From Actinomycetes bacterium (lineage in GTDB: Bacteria; Actinomycetota; Actinomycetes; Propionibacteriales; Propionibacteriaceae): DNA of 7,718 nucleotides. The stretch spans positions 1 to 7,718 of the forward strand of contig JAEYUH010000277.1 in the NCBI GenBank assembly GCA_023432725.1, in the 5' to 3' direction. Within the stretch, counting starts at the first letter, position 1. Each line of letters begins with the position of its first letter. The notes under the pieces were generated by a model. It did no database searches. It saw only the letters and a list, made by a program, of their open reading frames with translations, and had not been told where the DNA came from. The position numbers and the translations under genes were made by a program. Positions 1-5,456 of this stretch are shown here, in pieces.

Positions 1-329
1 TCGGGCGAGTTGCCGACGATCACCGTGTTCTCCAGCCGCTCGTCGGTGTTGTTCACCTTGATGACGCGGAAGTCGTAGGCGCGCAGGAACGTGGCGGTGT
101 TCTTCGCCAACCCGCCCCGGGTGCCGCCGTTCAGCACCCGCACCTGGACGAACTCGGGGGTCAGCTGGTCGCCGACGTCGATGGCGACGCACGGGGTTGC
201 CGGACGCGGCGGACGCGGCGCCGTCGCATGCTCCCAGCCCCAGACGGCGCCGTAGCCGACGAAGGCGAGCAGCAGCAGCAGGGTCACCGGGGTCTTGAGG
301 ACCCTGACGATCTGCCTCACTGTCTGCAC
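1..329 (-). CDS. LytR C-terminal-domain (LytR_C) membrane-anchored protein, partial (C-terminus beyond window)
   Basis: The visible 109 residues start with a basic stretch (VQTVRQIVRVLK), followed by one hydrophobic segment (about residues 13-32). A short proline-rich linker comes next, then the start of a LytR_C fold: QVRVLNGGTRGGLAKNTA, then 'DFRVIKVNN' and 'NTVIVGNSP'. The order of basic N-terminus, membrane anchor and extracytoplasmic LytR_C domain is typical of small actinobacterial envelope proteins that carry only the C-terminal domain of LytR-CpsA-Psr proteins. No phosphotransferase domain is seen, so a direct role in attaching wall polymers is not supported. I chose the GTG at 329 over the in-frame GTG at 320 because AGGGAG (340-335) lies 5 nt upstream of it. 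The gene follows the 97-aa gene by 34 bp and is probably cotranscribed with it. The end of the gene lies outside the window. Family call is fairly sure; function unknown. Confidence 0.82.
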   Translation of the reverse strand, partial: MQTVRQIVRVLKTPVTLLLLLAFVGYGAVWGWEHATAPRPPRPATPCVAIDVGDQLTPEFVQVRVLNGGTRGGLAKNTATFLRAYDFRVIKVNNTDERLENTVIVGNSP

Positions 330-363
330 GCGCGCTCCCTGTGGCTGTCCAACCCGGACAAGC

Positions 364-657
364 CTACTTGAGTTCCAGAACCCTGGCGTGCAGGGTCTGA
401 CGCTGCTGCAGCGCCGCCCGGAGCGCGCGGTGCAGGCCGTCCTCGAGGTAGAGGTCGCCCTGCCAGGACACCACATGGGCGAACAGGTCGCCGTAGAAGG
501 TGGAGTCGTCCTCCAGCAGCTGCTCGAGATCGAGCACCCGCTTGGTGGTGACCAGCTCGTCCAGCCGCAGCTGCTGCGGCGCGATGATCGCCCACTGCTT
601 CTGGGTATACCCGTGGTCGGGGTAGGGCCGGGTGTCGCCGACGCGCTTGAAGATCAC
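364..657 (-). CDS. Conserved actinobacterial 97-aa protein (sometimes labelled VapB-family antitoxin)
   Basis: This protein of 97 residues has recognisable conserved blocks: MIFKRVGD..RPYPDHG at 1-16, VRLDEL-like 'LRLDELVTTKR' at 30-40, 'DSTFYGDLFAHVV' at 51-63, 'WQGDLYLEDGLHRALRAALQQR' region at 65-86, and ARVLEL near the end. From memory, close homologues occur across actinomycetes, often beside a LytR_C gene as here, and automated annotation sometimes calls them VapB antitoxins. I see no toxin (VapC/PIN) gene next to it and no obvious ribbon-helix-helix N-terminus, so I do not support a toxin-antitoxin role. There is no signal peptide or membrane segment, so it is probably cytoplasmic. The GTG start at 657 has no Shine-Dalgarno, but a -10-like TAGACT ends 6 nt upstream, which fits a leaderless mRNA. 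Gene certain; function unknown. Confidence 0.87.
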   Translation of the reverse strand: MIFKRVGDTRPYPDHGYTQKQWAIIAPQQLRLDELVTTKRVLDLEQLLEDDSTFYGDLFAHVVSWQGDLYLEDGLHRALRAALQQRQTLHARVLELK

Positions 658-663
658 GTCGCC

Positions 664-669
664 AGTCTA
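664..669 (-). promoter_or_regulatory. -10 element of a leaderless promoter for the 97-aa gene
   Basis: On the minus strand TAGACT (TANNNT consensus) is followed by the six bases ggcgac and then the GTG start at 657. This spacing puts the transcription start on or next to the start codon. No Shine-Dalgarno is present and no good -35 hexamer was found, both common for actinobacterial leaderless promoters. This is inference from spacing and motif only. Confidence 0.5.
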
Positions 670-832
670 TGTCGGACGGATCCCGCTGCCGCTGCAGGCT
701 CGGGGGGAGTGGGGGTAGCCGGCATAGACGACAACCGCGACGTCGCGAAGCGGCGGCAAGGGAGGAGTCTTGACGAGGACCGCGTCAGCGGACCGAGGAA
801 CAGACGGGGGTTGCCATCGGCTACGGGACGCG

Positions 833-1351
833 TCAGCGACCCGTACCGGCATAGACCACCGCGGTCTCGTCCGAGTCGAGCCCGAACGCGGTGTGCGCCG
901 CCCGGACCGCCCGGTCGACGTCGTCGATCGCCACCACCACCGAGATCCGGATCTCCGAGGTGGAGATCATCTCGATGTTCACCCCGGCCTCGGCCAGCGC
1001 CCTGAAGAAGCGCGCCGTCACGCCGGGGTGCGACCGCATCCCGACCCCGATCACCGACACCTTGCCGATGGCGTCGTTGTAGACGACGTCGGCGAACCCG
1101 ATCCCGGCCTGGGCGGCCCGCAGCGCGGCTATCGCCTTGCTGCCGTCGTTCTGCGGCAGGGTGAAGGAGATGTCGGTGCGCTTCTCGTGCTCGCGCGACA
1201 CGTTCTGCACGATCATGTCGATGTTGATGTCGGCCTCGGCGACGGTGGTGAAGATCTGCGCCGCCTCACCGACCCGGTCGGGCACCCCGACGACTGTCAC
1301 CTTCGCCTCGCTGCGGTCGTGCGCGACCCCGGAGATGAGCGGTTCCTCCAT
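833..1351 (-). CDS. Aspartate kinase beta subunit from an internal in-frame start
   Basis: Residue 250 of aspartate kinase is an ATG (1351-1349), preceded on the mRNA by AGGAGG at 1362-1357 with a 5-nt spacer, a near-ideal ribosome binding site lying inside the coding sequence. The product would be 172 aa starting [18 protein letters not shown] and consisting of the two ACT domains only. In Corynebacterium glutamicum and Bacillus, nested aspartate kinase genes give such a regulatory beta subunit, and the corynebacterial one begins at the same place in the fold (a MEEAVLTG-like sequence follows the kinase domain). The beta subunit pairs with the alpha ACT domains to bind the feedback inhibitors. 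Expression here is inferred from the site and the family precedent. Confidence 0.8.
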   Translation of the reverse strand: MEEPLISGVAHDRSEAKVTVVGVPDRVGEAAQIFTTVAEADINIDMIVQNVSREHEKRTDISFTLPQNDGSKAIAALRAAQAGIGFADVVYNDAIGKVSVIGVGMRSHPGVTARFFRALAEAGVNIEMISTSEIRISVVVAIDDVDRAVRAAHTAFGLDSDETAVVYAGTGR

Positions 1352-2098
1352 GCCAGCCTCCTGATAGTTGATGTCCCTGACCCAGGTGCCGGGGCGCTCC
1401 GAGAAGGACGACCTCACGTGCACCGGGACGTTCTCCCGCCTGGCGTACTCCACGCACCGCAGGTGGAGGATCTTCGCCCCGTTCGCCGCGAGTTCCATCA
1501 TTTCGTCGTAGCTGATGGCGGCGATCTGGCGGGCGCCGGGGACGATCCGTGGATCGGCGGGGAACACCCCGGCCACGTCGGTGTAGATCTCGCAGTACTC
1601 GGCGCCGAGCGCCCCGGCCAGGGCGACCGCCGTGGTGTCGGACGCGCCGCGCCCCAGCGTGGTGACGTCCTTCGAGGTCTGCGAGACGCCCTGGAACCCG
1701 GCGACGATCACTATGTCGCCCTCCTCCAGCGCCGAGACGATCCGGCCGGGGGTGATGTCGATGATTCTGGCGTTGCCGTGGGTGCCGGTGGTGATCACCC
1801 CGGCCTGCGAGCCGGTGATCGAGCGCGCGGTGGCTCCCAGGTCGTTGATCGCCATCGCCAGCAGGGCCGCCGACATGCGTTCGCCGGCGGTCAGCAGCAT
1901 GTCGAGCTCGCGGGGCCGCGGGTCGGGAGAGACCCGCATCGCGAGGTCCATCAGTTCGTCAGTGGTGTCGCCCATCGCCGAGATGACGACCACCACCTCG
2001 TTGCCCCGTGCCTGGGTGGCGACGATCCGGCGCGCCACGCGCTTGATGCTCTCGGCGTCGGCCACCGAGGATCCGCCGAACTTCTGTACCACCCGCAC
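833..2098 (-). CDS. ask: Aspartate kinase (ATP:L-aspartate 4-phosphotransferase), alpha subunit
   Basis: The product (421 aa) phosphorylates aspartate to aspartyl-4-phosphate, the first step toward lysine, threonine, methionine and diaminopimelate. The N-terminal amino-acid kinase domain (about 1-245) holds KFGGSSV (6-12), the '[16 protein letters not shown]' block (68-83), [15 protein letters not shown] (147-161) and TDVAGVF.ADPRIV (173-186). Two ACT domains follow (about 265-335 and 345-415) with the regulatory motifs '[11 protein letters not shown]' and '[16 protein letters not shown]'; the protein ends in AVVYAGTGR. Length and sequence match the Corynebacterium LysC type, a cytoplasmic alpha2beta2 enzyme usually inhibited by lysine plus threonine; the ACT-site residues look intact (for example T308). 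GTG 2098 is preceded by AGGAGGG at 2113-2107. asd, the usual neighbour in many actinomycetes, is not downstream here. The alternative symbol is lysC. Confidence 0.97.
   Translation of the reverse strand: MRVVQKFGGSSVADAESIKRVARRIVATQARGNEVVVVISAMGDTTDELMDLAMRVSPDPRPRELDMLLTAGERMSAALLAMAINDLGATARSITGSQAGVITTGTHGNARIIDITPGRIVSALEEGDIVIVAGFQGVSQTSKDVTTLGRGASDTTAVALAGALGAEYCEIYTDVAGVFPADPRIVPGARQIAAISYDEMMELAANGAKILHLRCVEYARRENVPVHVRSSFSERPGTWVRDINYQEAGMEEPLISGVAHDRSEAKVTVVGVPDRVGEAAQIFTTVAEADINIDMIVQNVSREHEKRTDISFTLPQNDGSKAIAALRAAQAGIGFADVVYNDAIGKVSVIGVGMRSHPGVTARFFRALAEAGVNIEMISTSEIRISVVVAIDDVDRAVRAAHTAFGLDSDETAVVYAGTGR
1357..1362 (-). promoter_or_regulatory. Internal Shine-Dalgarno for the aspartate kinase beta subunit
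   Basis: AGGAGG is read on the minus strand 5 nt before the internal ATG at 1351. It overlaps the codons for Gln-Glu-Ala (residues 246-248). Confidence 0.78.
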
Positions 2099-2146
2099 CT
2101 GTCGTGCCCTCCTGCCCCTGCGCCCGGATCGGCCGGGCCGGGGACA

Positions 2147-2152
2147 ACACTA
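2147..2152 (-). promoter_or_regulatory. Possible -10 element for ask
   Basis: TAGTGT on the minus strand fits TANNNT and would give a 5' leader of about 40 nt before GTG 2098, which has its own Shine-Dalgarno. No convincing -35 lies 16-18 bp upstream, so this is tentative. Confidence 0.3.
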
Positions 2153-2199
2153 ACCGTTGCCGCGGCGCGCCCGTCCGAACCACCCTGGGCGCTCACTGG

Positions 2200-2228
2200 G
2201 TGATCCGCCTGATCGTCCCCCGGATCAC
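2200..2228. repeat. 8-bp perfect inverted repeat between divergent ask and the 2276 gene
   Basis: GTGATCCG (2200-2207) and CGGATCAC (2221-2228) form a perfect inverted repeat with a 13-bp spacer that itself contains GATC. It lies upstream of both divergent genes, so it could be an operator for either or both. No regulator can be named. Confidence 0.4.
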
Positions 2229-2263
2229 TGCCTGCCACCCTCCCCGGTCCGCCGTCCGGCGCC

Positions 2264-2269
2264 TACCAT
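2264..2269 (+). promoter_or_regulatory. -10 element of a leaderless promoter for the 2276 gene
   Basis: TACCAT is followed by six bases (ggctgg) and then the GTG start at 2276. The layout is the same as at the 97-aa gene, again with no Shine-Dalgarno. It places the transcription start at the start codon. No good -35 was seen. Confidence 0.5.
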
Positions 2270-2275
2270 GGCTGG

Positions 2276-2701
2276 GTGAGCACAAGTTGGCAGGGACAGC
2301 AGGAGCCCGAGCCGCAGTGGAACCAGCCCCCGTTCGCCCCCGGCTACTCCGAGCCCGAGCCGCCCGGGTACGCCACCCCGCAGCAGCCCGGCTACTCCAC
2401 CCCGCGGCCGTACCAGGCGACCCCGCCGCTGCCGGACGTGGTGACCGGGTCGGTCCTCGTCCCGCACGCCCAGATTCCCCCGCCGGGCGGGCTGGAGTCA
2501 GTGCTCCGCGTGTTGTCGGGCGTGCTGTGGCCGGTGGTGATCGCCATCCTGATCTTCGGCGGCGGCCGCTGGTGGTTCGGCATCATCTTCGCGATCATCG
2601 CCAGCGGCATCCTCAAGCAGGTCACCGGTGAGCTGAAGCGCCGCCGCGTCCTCGGGGCGCGGGTGGTCCCGCCGTCGCCGGGCCAGCCGGACCTGAGGTG
2701 A
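2276..2701 (+). CDS. Small membrane protein with proline-rich N-terminal tail, function unknown
   Basis: This is a 141-aa protein in three parts. Residues 1-75 are rich in Pro, Gln, Gly and Tyr and contain three PGY(S/A)xP-type repeats (about 22-42); this part is likely disordered and cytoplasmic. Two hydrophobic segments follow at about 79-94 (LSGVLWPVVIAILIF) and 99-114 (WWFGIIFAIIASGIL), separated by a short GGGR turn and so probably a membrane hairpin. The basic tail begins KQVTGELKRRR. Such Pro-rich tails on one- or two-helix proteins are common in actinomycetes and do not define a function. GTG 2276 was chosen for its position behind TACCAT; the ATG at 2268 runs into a stop after three codons. 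The stop overlaps the start of the next gene as GTGA, suggesting translational coupling to the oxidoreductase. No family recognised. Confidence 0.82.
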   Translation: MSTSWQGQQEPEPQWNQPPFAPGYSEPEPPGYATPQQPGYSTPRPYQATPPLPDVVTGSVLVPHAQIPPPGGLESVLRVLSGVLWPVVIAILIFGGGRWWFGIIFAIIASGILKQVTGELKRRRVLGARVVPPSPGQPDLR

Positions 2702-3663
2702 CCGCCGCGATCCGCTGGGGGATCGCCGGCCCGGGACGGATCGCCGCGACCATGGCGGCCGAGTTCGCCACCGTCCCGGACGCCGAACTGGTCGCTGTCG
2801 GCTCCCGCTCGGCGCAGCGGGCCGACGAGTTCGCCGCCCGGTTCGCGATCCCGCAGTCCTACGGCAGCTACGACGACCTGTTCGCCTCCGATGTCGACGC
2901 GATCTACCTCGCCACCCCGCACGCCCAGCACACCGAGCTGGCACTGACGGCGATCGCTGCCGGCAAGGCGGTGCTGGTGGAGAAGGCGTTCACCACCTCG
3001 GTGGCCGACACGGTCGCGATCGTCGAGGCCGCCCGGGCCGCCGGGGTCTTCGTGATGGAGGCGATGTGGACGCGGTTCCTGCCGGCGATGGTGGAGCTGC
3101 GCCGGATGGTCTCCGACGGCGAGCTGGGGGAGGTGCGGACGATCCAGGGCGACCTGATCGCGCCGCGGGACTTCGACCCGTCCGACCGGCTGTTCAACCC
3201 CGACCTGGGCGGCGGGGCCGTGCTCGATCTCGGGGTGTACGTGCTGTCCTTCGTCCAACAGTTCCTCGGGATGCCCGACCGGGTGCAGGCGGTGGGCGGG
3301 CTGCTGCCGAACGGGGTCGACGGCGAGGCGGGCATCCTGCTCGGCTGGGACGACGGCAGGTTCGCCTCTGAGGTTGTCTCCTTCCGCGTCGGTGGGCCGG
3401 GTCGGCAGGTGGTGGCCGGAACGCGCGGCTGGGTCGAGGTGGTGCCCCGCTTCCACCGCGCCGAGACCCTGATCTGGCACCCCCGCGACGGCGAGGCGCA
3501 GGAGCGTCACTTCCCCAAGCGCGGCCTCGGCTACGGCTACGAGATCGAGCACGTCAACGAGTGCCTGCGCGGCGGGCTCACCGAGAGCCCCGTGATGCCG
3601 CTGGACGACACCCTCGCCGTCCAGCGCCTGATGGCCGAGGTCCTGCGCCAGCTCGGCCGCTGA
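2698..3663 (+). CDS. Gfo/Idh/MocA-family NAD(P)-dependent oxidoreductase (dihydrodiol/D-xylose dehydrogenase-like)
   Basis: This 321-aa cytoplasmic enzyme has an N-terminal Rossmann domain with GIAGPGRIA (8-16) and 'ATPHAQHTELALTAIAAGKAVLVEKAF' across 72-98. The family lysine is K96 in EKA, where EKP is the commoner form. MEAMWTRFLPA (120-130) and LDLGVYVLSF (176-185) are typical of the branch containing mammalian dimeric dihydrodiol dehydrogenase and bacterial D-xylose or glucose dehydrogenases. The C-terminal alpha/beta domain (about 125-321) would form the substrate pocket and dimer interface. The likely reaction is oxidation of a sugar or trans-diol, or the reverse; the substrate cannot be read from sequence. 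The GTG start overlaps the previous stop by 4 bp (GTGA), with only weak Shine-Dalgarno potential, which fits coupled translation. Length is slightly short but complete. Confidence 0.9.
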   Translation: MTAAIRWGIAGPGRIAATMAAEFATVPDAELVAVGSRSAQRADEFAARFAIPQSYGSYDDLFASDVDAIYLATPHAQHTELALTAIAAGKAVLVEKAFTTSVADTVAIVEAARAAGVFVMEAMWTRFLPAMVELRRMVSDGELGEVRTIQGDLIAPRDFDPSDRLFNPDLGGGAVLDLGVYVLSFVQQFLGMPDRVQAVGGLLPNGVDGEAGILLGWDDGRFASEVVSFRVGGPGRQVVAGTRGWVEVVPRFHRAETLIWHPRDGEAQERHFPKRGLGYGYEIEHVNECLRGGLTESPVMPLDDTLAVQRLMAEVLRQLGR

Positions 3664-3666
3664 CCC

Positions 3667-3763
3667 CGGGGACGGTTCTTCGGCTCGGGGGGACGGTTCC
3701 ACGGCTCGGGGGGACGGTCCTTCGGCTCGGGGGGACGGTTCCACGGCTCGGGGGGACGGTTCC
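3667..3763. repeat. Tandem array of 21-bp G-rich repeats between convergent genes
   Basis: Three full units (3686-3706, 3707-3727, 3728-3748) are preceded by a 19-bp form (3667-3685) and followed by a 15-bp partial (3749-3763). Each full unit is CGGGGGGACGGT, then a variable core, then CGGCT. The cores alternate (tctt, tcca, cctt, tcca), so the true period is close to 42 bp. The array fills nearly all of the 109 bp between the oxidoreductase stop (3661-3663) and the RarD stop (3773-3775). The unit length is a multiple of three, so several frames stay open through it, giving repeats such as PPEPWNR, but I see no gene there. The last unit ends GGGGA-CGGT-TCCCC (3752-3765), a small hairpin that might help terminate transcription. 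It could be a member of a dispersed genomic repeat family. Confidence 0.9.
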
Positions 3764-3772
3764 CCGCCCGTT

Positions 3773-4729
3773 CTAGTCCATGATCTCCGGTTCGACGAGG
3801 ATAGGACGCTGCCGGGCGGCCCGCAGGCCGTCCGCGGTGAGGACGACGAGCGCCACCCAGACCAGTCCGAAGCCGATCCACCGCGGCAGCGGCATCACCT
3901 CATGGTTCACCCACACCCCGATCGCGAACTGCAGCACCGGCGCCAGGTACTGGATCATCCCCACCATGCTCAGCGGGATCCGCCGCGCGGCGCCCGCGAA
4001 GAGCAGCAGCGGTACCGCGGTCACCACCCCGGCGCTGGCCAGCAGGACGGTGTGCAGCGTGCTGTGGGTGGTGAAGGTGCCGGTGCCGGTGGCCTGCAGC
4101 CAGACCAGGTAGCCCAGCGCGAACGGGGCCAGCCCGGCGGTCTCGATGGTCAACCCCACCAGCGGCGTCACCTTCCCGCCGACCCGGTTCTTCAGCAGCC
4201 CGTACAGCCCGAACGTGACGGCGAGCGCGAGCGCGATCCAGGGGACCTGGCCGTACCCGATTGCGATCACGAGGACGGCGGCCGTCCCGATCCCTACCGC
4301 CACCCACTGGGCCGGACGCAGCCGCTCCCGCAGCACGAGCACCGCCAGCGTCACCGTGAACAGCGGGTTGATGAAGTAGCCGAGCGCGGTGTCGACGATG
4401 TGGTCGGTGAGGACGCCCCACACGTAGACCAGCCAGTTGATGCTCACCAGGACGCCGGCCAGCAGCAGCCCCGTCCGCAGTCGGCGGTTGGCCACGACGG
4501 TGCGCAGGTCGGGCAGAGCCCGGAACACCAGCACGCCGAGCAGGCAGAACACGAACGACCACAGAATGCGGTGGCCGATGATCTCGAGCGGCCCCGCGGC
4601 GGCGATCAGCTTGAAGTAGAACGGGAAGGCACCCCACAGCCCGTACGCGGCGACAGCCAGCAGCACCCCGCGGGTGTCGAGGGCTGGGGTCTCCTCGATC
4701 GCTGGCCTGGGCTGCGCCTGCTGTGCCAC
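3773..4729 (-). CDS. rarD: RarD-type DMT (EamA) family permease
   Basis: This 318-aa integral membrane protein has about ten hydrophobic helices in two EamA halves, as in drug/metabolite transporters. RarD signatures are GAFPFYFK (33-40), HRILWS (53-58), NWLVYVWGV (98-106), GYFINPLFTV (117-126), RERL (134-137) and the late block with 'RRIPLSMVGMIQYLAPVLQF' (249-268). The N-terminal 20 residues are hydrophilic and cytoplasmic. RarD was named in gamma-proteobacteria and its substrate is not firmly established; export or uptake of small metabolites such as amino acids is typical of the superfamily. GTG 4729 has AGGAGG (4740-4735) 5 nt upstream, a strong site. The gene stands alone, convergent with the oxidoreductase across the repeat array. 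Confidence 0.93.
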   Translation of the reverse strand: MAQQAQPRPAIEETPALDTRGVLLAVAAYGLWGAFPFYFKLIAAAGPLEIIGHRILWSFVFCLLGVLVFRALPDLRTVVANRRLRTGLLLAGVLVSINWLVYVWGVLTDHIVDTALGYFINPLFTVTLAVLVLRERLRPAQWVAVGIGTAAVLVIAIGYGQVPWIALALAVTFGLYGLLKNRVGGKVTPLVGLTIETAGLAPFALGYLVWLQATGTGTFTTHSTLHTVLLASAGVVTAVPLLLFAGAARRIPLSMVGMIQYLAPVLQFAIGVWVNHEVMPLPRWIGFGLVWVALVVLTADGLRAARQRPILVEPEIMD

Positions 4730-4762
4730 GACTTCCTCCTTCGGCCGCTCGGGCCACGGAGA

Positions 4763-4768
4763 AGCCTA
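4763..4768 (-). promoter_or_regulatory. Possible -10 element for rarD
   Basis: TAGGCT on the minus strand fits TANNNT and would start a leader of roughly 27 nt containing the Shine-Dalgarno at 4740-4735. No clear -35 was found. Confidence 0.3.
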
Positions 4769-4834
4769 AGCCTGCCGACCGCGGCCGCCCACCCTCCGGT
4801 CAGCCACCGCGCAACCCGGTCCGAAACCCGCGAG

Positions 4835-4853
4835 CGAGGGAGCATTCCCCTCG
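4835..4853. other. Small hairpin in the rarD upstream region
   Basis: CGAGGG (4835-4840) and CCCTCG (4848-4853) can form a 6-bp stem with a 7-nt loop. It lies between the SRPBCC terminator hairpin and the proposed rarD -10. It may be a secondary terminator or chance structure. The rest of the 241-bp gap holds no gene I can support. Confidence 0.3.
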
Positions 4854-4901
4854 GGGGCAGGCATCGAACCGGGTTATGTGGCAGACCGGTGTCCGCACAA
4901 A

Positions 4902-4958
4902 CCGGTCCGGAGACCGCGCATGAGTGCAAATGCGCCTCATGGCGGCTCTCCGGACCGG
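4902..4958 (-). terminator. Large hairpin, likely terminator of the arsR-SRPBCC operon
   Basis: The arm 4902-4924 pairs with 4936-4958 in three helices of 12, 4 and 6 bp, interrupted only by single-base bulges (4918 and 4946), around an 11-nt loop. The outer helix is CCGGTCCGGAGA with its perfect complement. The hairpin starts 12 nt after the SRPBCC stop on that gene's strand. No long U-tract follows, as is common for actinobacterial terminators. Confidence 0.72.
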
Positions 4959-4970
4959 ATTCTGCAGGGG

Positions 4971-5456
4971 CTACACCTCGCCGTCGGCCAGCAGCTGGTC
5001 GAGCTTGGCGTAGCCGTCGTTGACTCCGACCTCCATGCCGCTGGCCAGCCAGGCGTCGCGGCCCTCGAAGGAGTCGACCAGCGACTGGGCGTGCAGCCGG
5101 GTGCGCCCGTCGCCGAGGTCCTCGAACCAGAGCGTCTCCAGCGAGACCCCTTCCGGTTGGCCCTCCCAGGTGAAGGTCTGGACGATCCGGTCGCCGGTGA
5201 TGTCGTGGAAGCTGCCGAAGAACGAGTAGTCCTGTCCCTCGCTGGAGCCGCTGAAGCGCCACTTGCCGCCGCGGCCGGCCTCCCAGTACTCGATGCGGGT
5301 GGCGGTGTCGTTGGGACCCACCCACCGGACGTACAGGTCCGGATCCAGGTGAGCCCTCATCAACTGCGCCGGGCTGGCGGCGAAGTCGCGGGTGATCCGG
5401 ATGACAGGGACGGTCGGGTCGGCGGTGATCTCCGCCTCTTTGGTGCGAGTCGTCAT
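4971..5456 (-). CDS. SRPBCC/AHSA1-like domain protein paired with ArsR regulator
   Basis: This 161-aa protein has a START/Bet v 1-like fold of the AHSA1 (activator of Hsp90 ATPase homologue 1-like) type. Visible marks are VIRITRDFAASPAQLMRAHLDPDLYVRWVGP (18-48), with the usual 'F.A....VW.A..DP....RW.GP' pattern; WEAGRGGKWRF (58-68); the FFGSFHDI block (79-86); TFTWEG (95-100); and GMEVGVNDGYAKLDQLL (140-156) forming the C-terminal helix. The fold makes a hydrophobic pocket for small ligands; the ligand here is unknown and a co-chaperone role is unlikely without an Hsp90 context. The ATG (5456-5454) overlaps the arsR stop as ATGA, with GGAAGG upstream, so translation is coupled. The open frame continues upstream to 5921, but that stretch runs out of frame through arsR and is not part of the gene. 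Confidence 0.92.
   Translation of the reverse strand: MTTRTKEAEITADPTVPVIRITRDFAASPAQLMRAHLDPDLYVRWVGPNDTATRIEYWEAGRGGKWRFSGSSEGQDYSFFGSFHDITGDRIVQTFTWEGQPEGVSLETLWFEDLGDGRTRLHAQSLVDSFEGRDAWLASGMEVGVNDGYAKLDQLLADGEV

Noticed and set aside
736..747. Perfect 12-bp palindrome CGCGACGTCGCG
   Set aside because: In DNA this GC-rich, several such palindromes are expected per window by chance; position gives no further support.
667..852. 61-codon minus-strand frame in the ask to 97-aa gene gap
   Set aside because: It overlaps the end of ask and the next promoter, has no ribosome site and no recognisable protein.
770..2203. Long plus-strand open frame (about 477 codons) opposite aspartate kinase
   Set aside because: It is antisense to the unmistakable ask gene; its Asp/Gly/Arg/His-rich composition is the usual shadow of a high-GC gene.
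2268..2279. Three-codon ORF (Met-Ala-Gly-stop) overlapping GTG 2276
   Set aside because: Its ATG is made of the TACCAT -10-like hexamer plus one base; a promoter reading explains it better.
2392..3744. Long minus-strand open frame (450 codons) opposite the oxidoreductase
   Set aside because: It shadows a recognised Gfo/Idh gene and begins within the tandem repeat; there is no family resemblance.
3667..3763. CRISPR array
   Set aside because: Units are contiguous 21-mers without unique spacers, and there are no cas genes.
3667..3763. G-quadruplex from the G6 runs
   Set aside because: Runs are separated by 15-nt loops, which makes a stable quadruplex doubtful; not supportable from sequence alone.
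3537..3881. Minus-strand frame encoding PPEPWNR/PPEPKNR heptad repeats
   Set aside because: It is the translation of the 21-bp repeat array flanked by shadow sequence of two real genes; no ribosome site or conserved domain.
4860..4870. tRNA T-loop-like GGTTCGATGCC on the minus strand
   Set aside because: The flanks do not form a T-stem, and no anticodon arm, acceptor stem or CCA could be found at the right distances.
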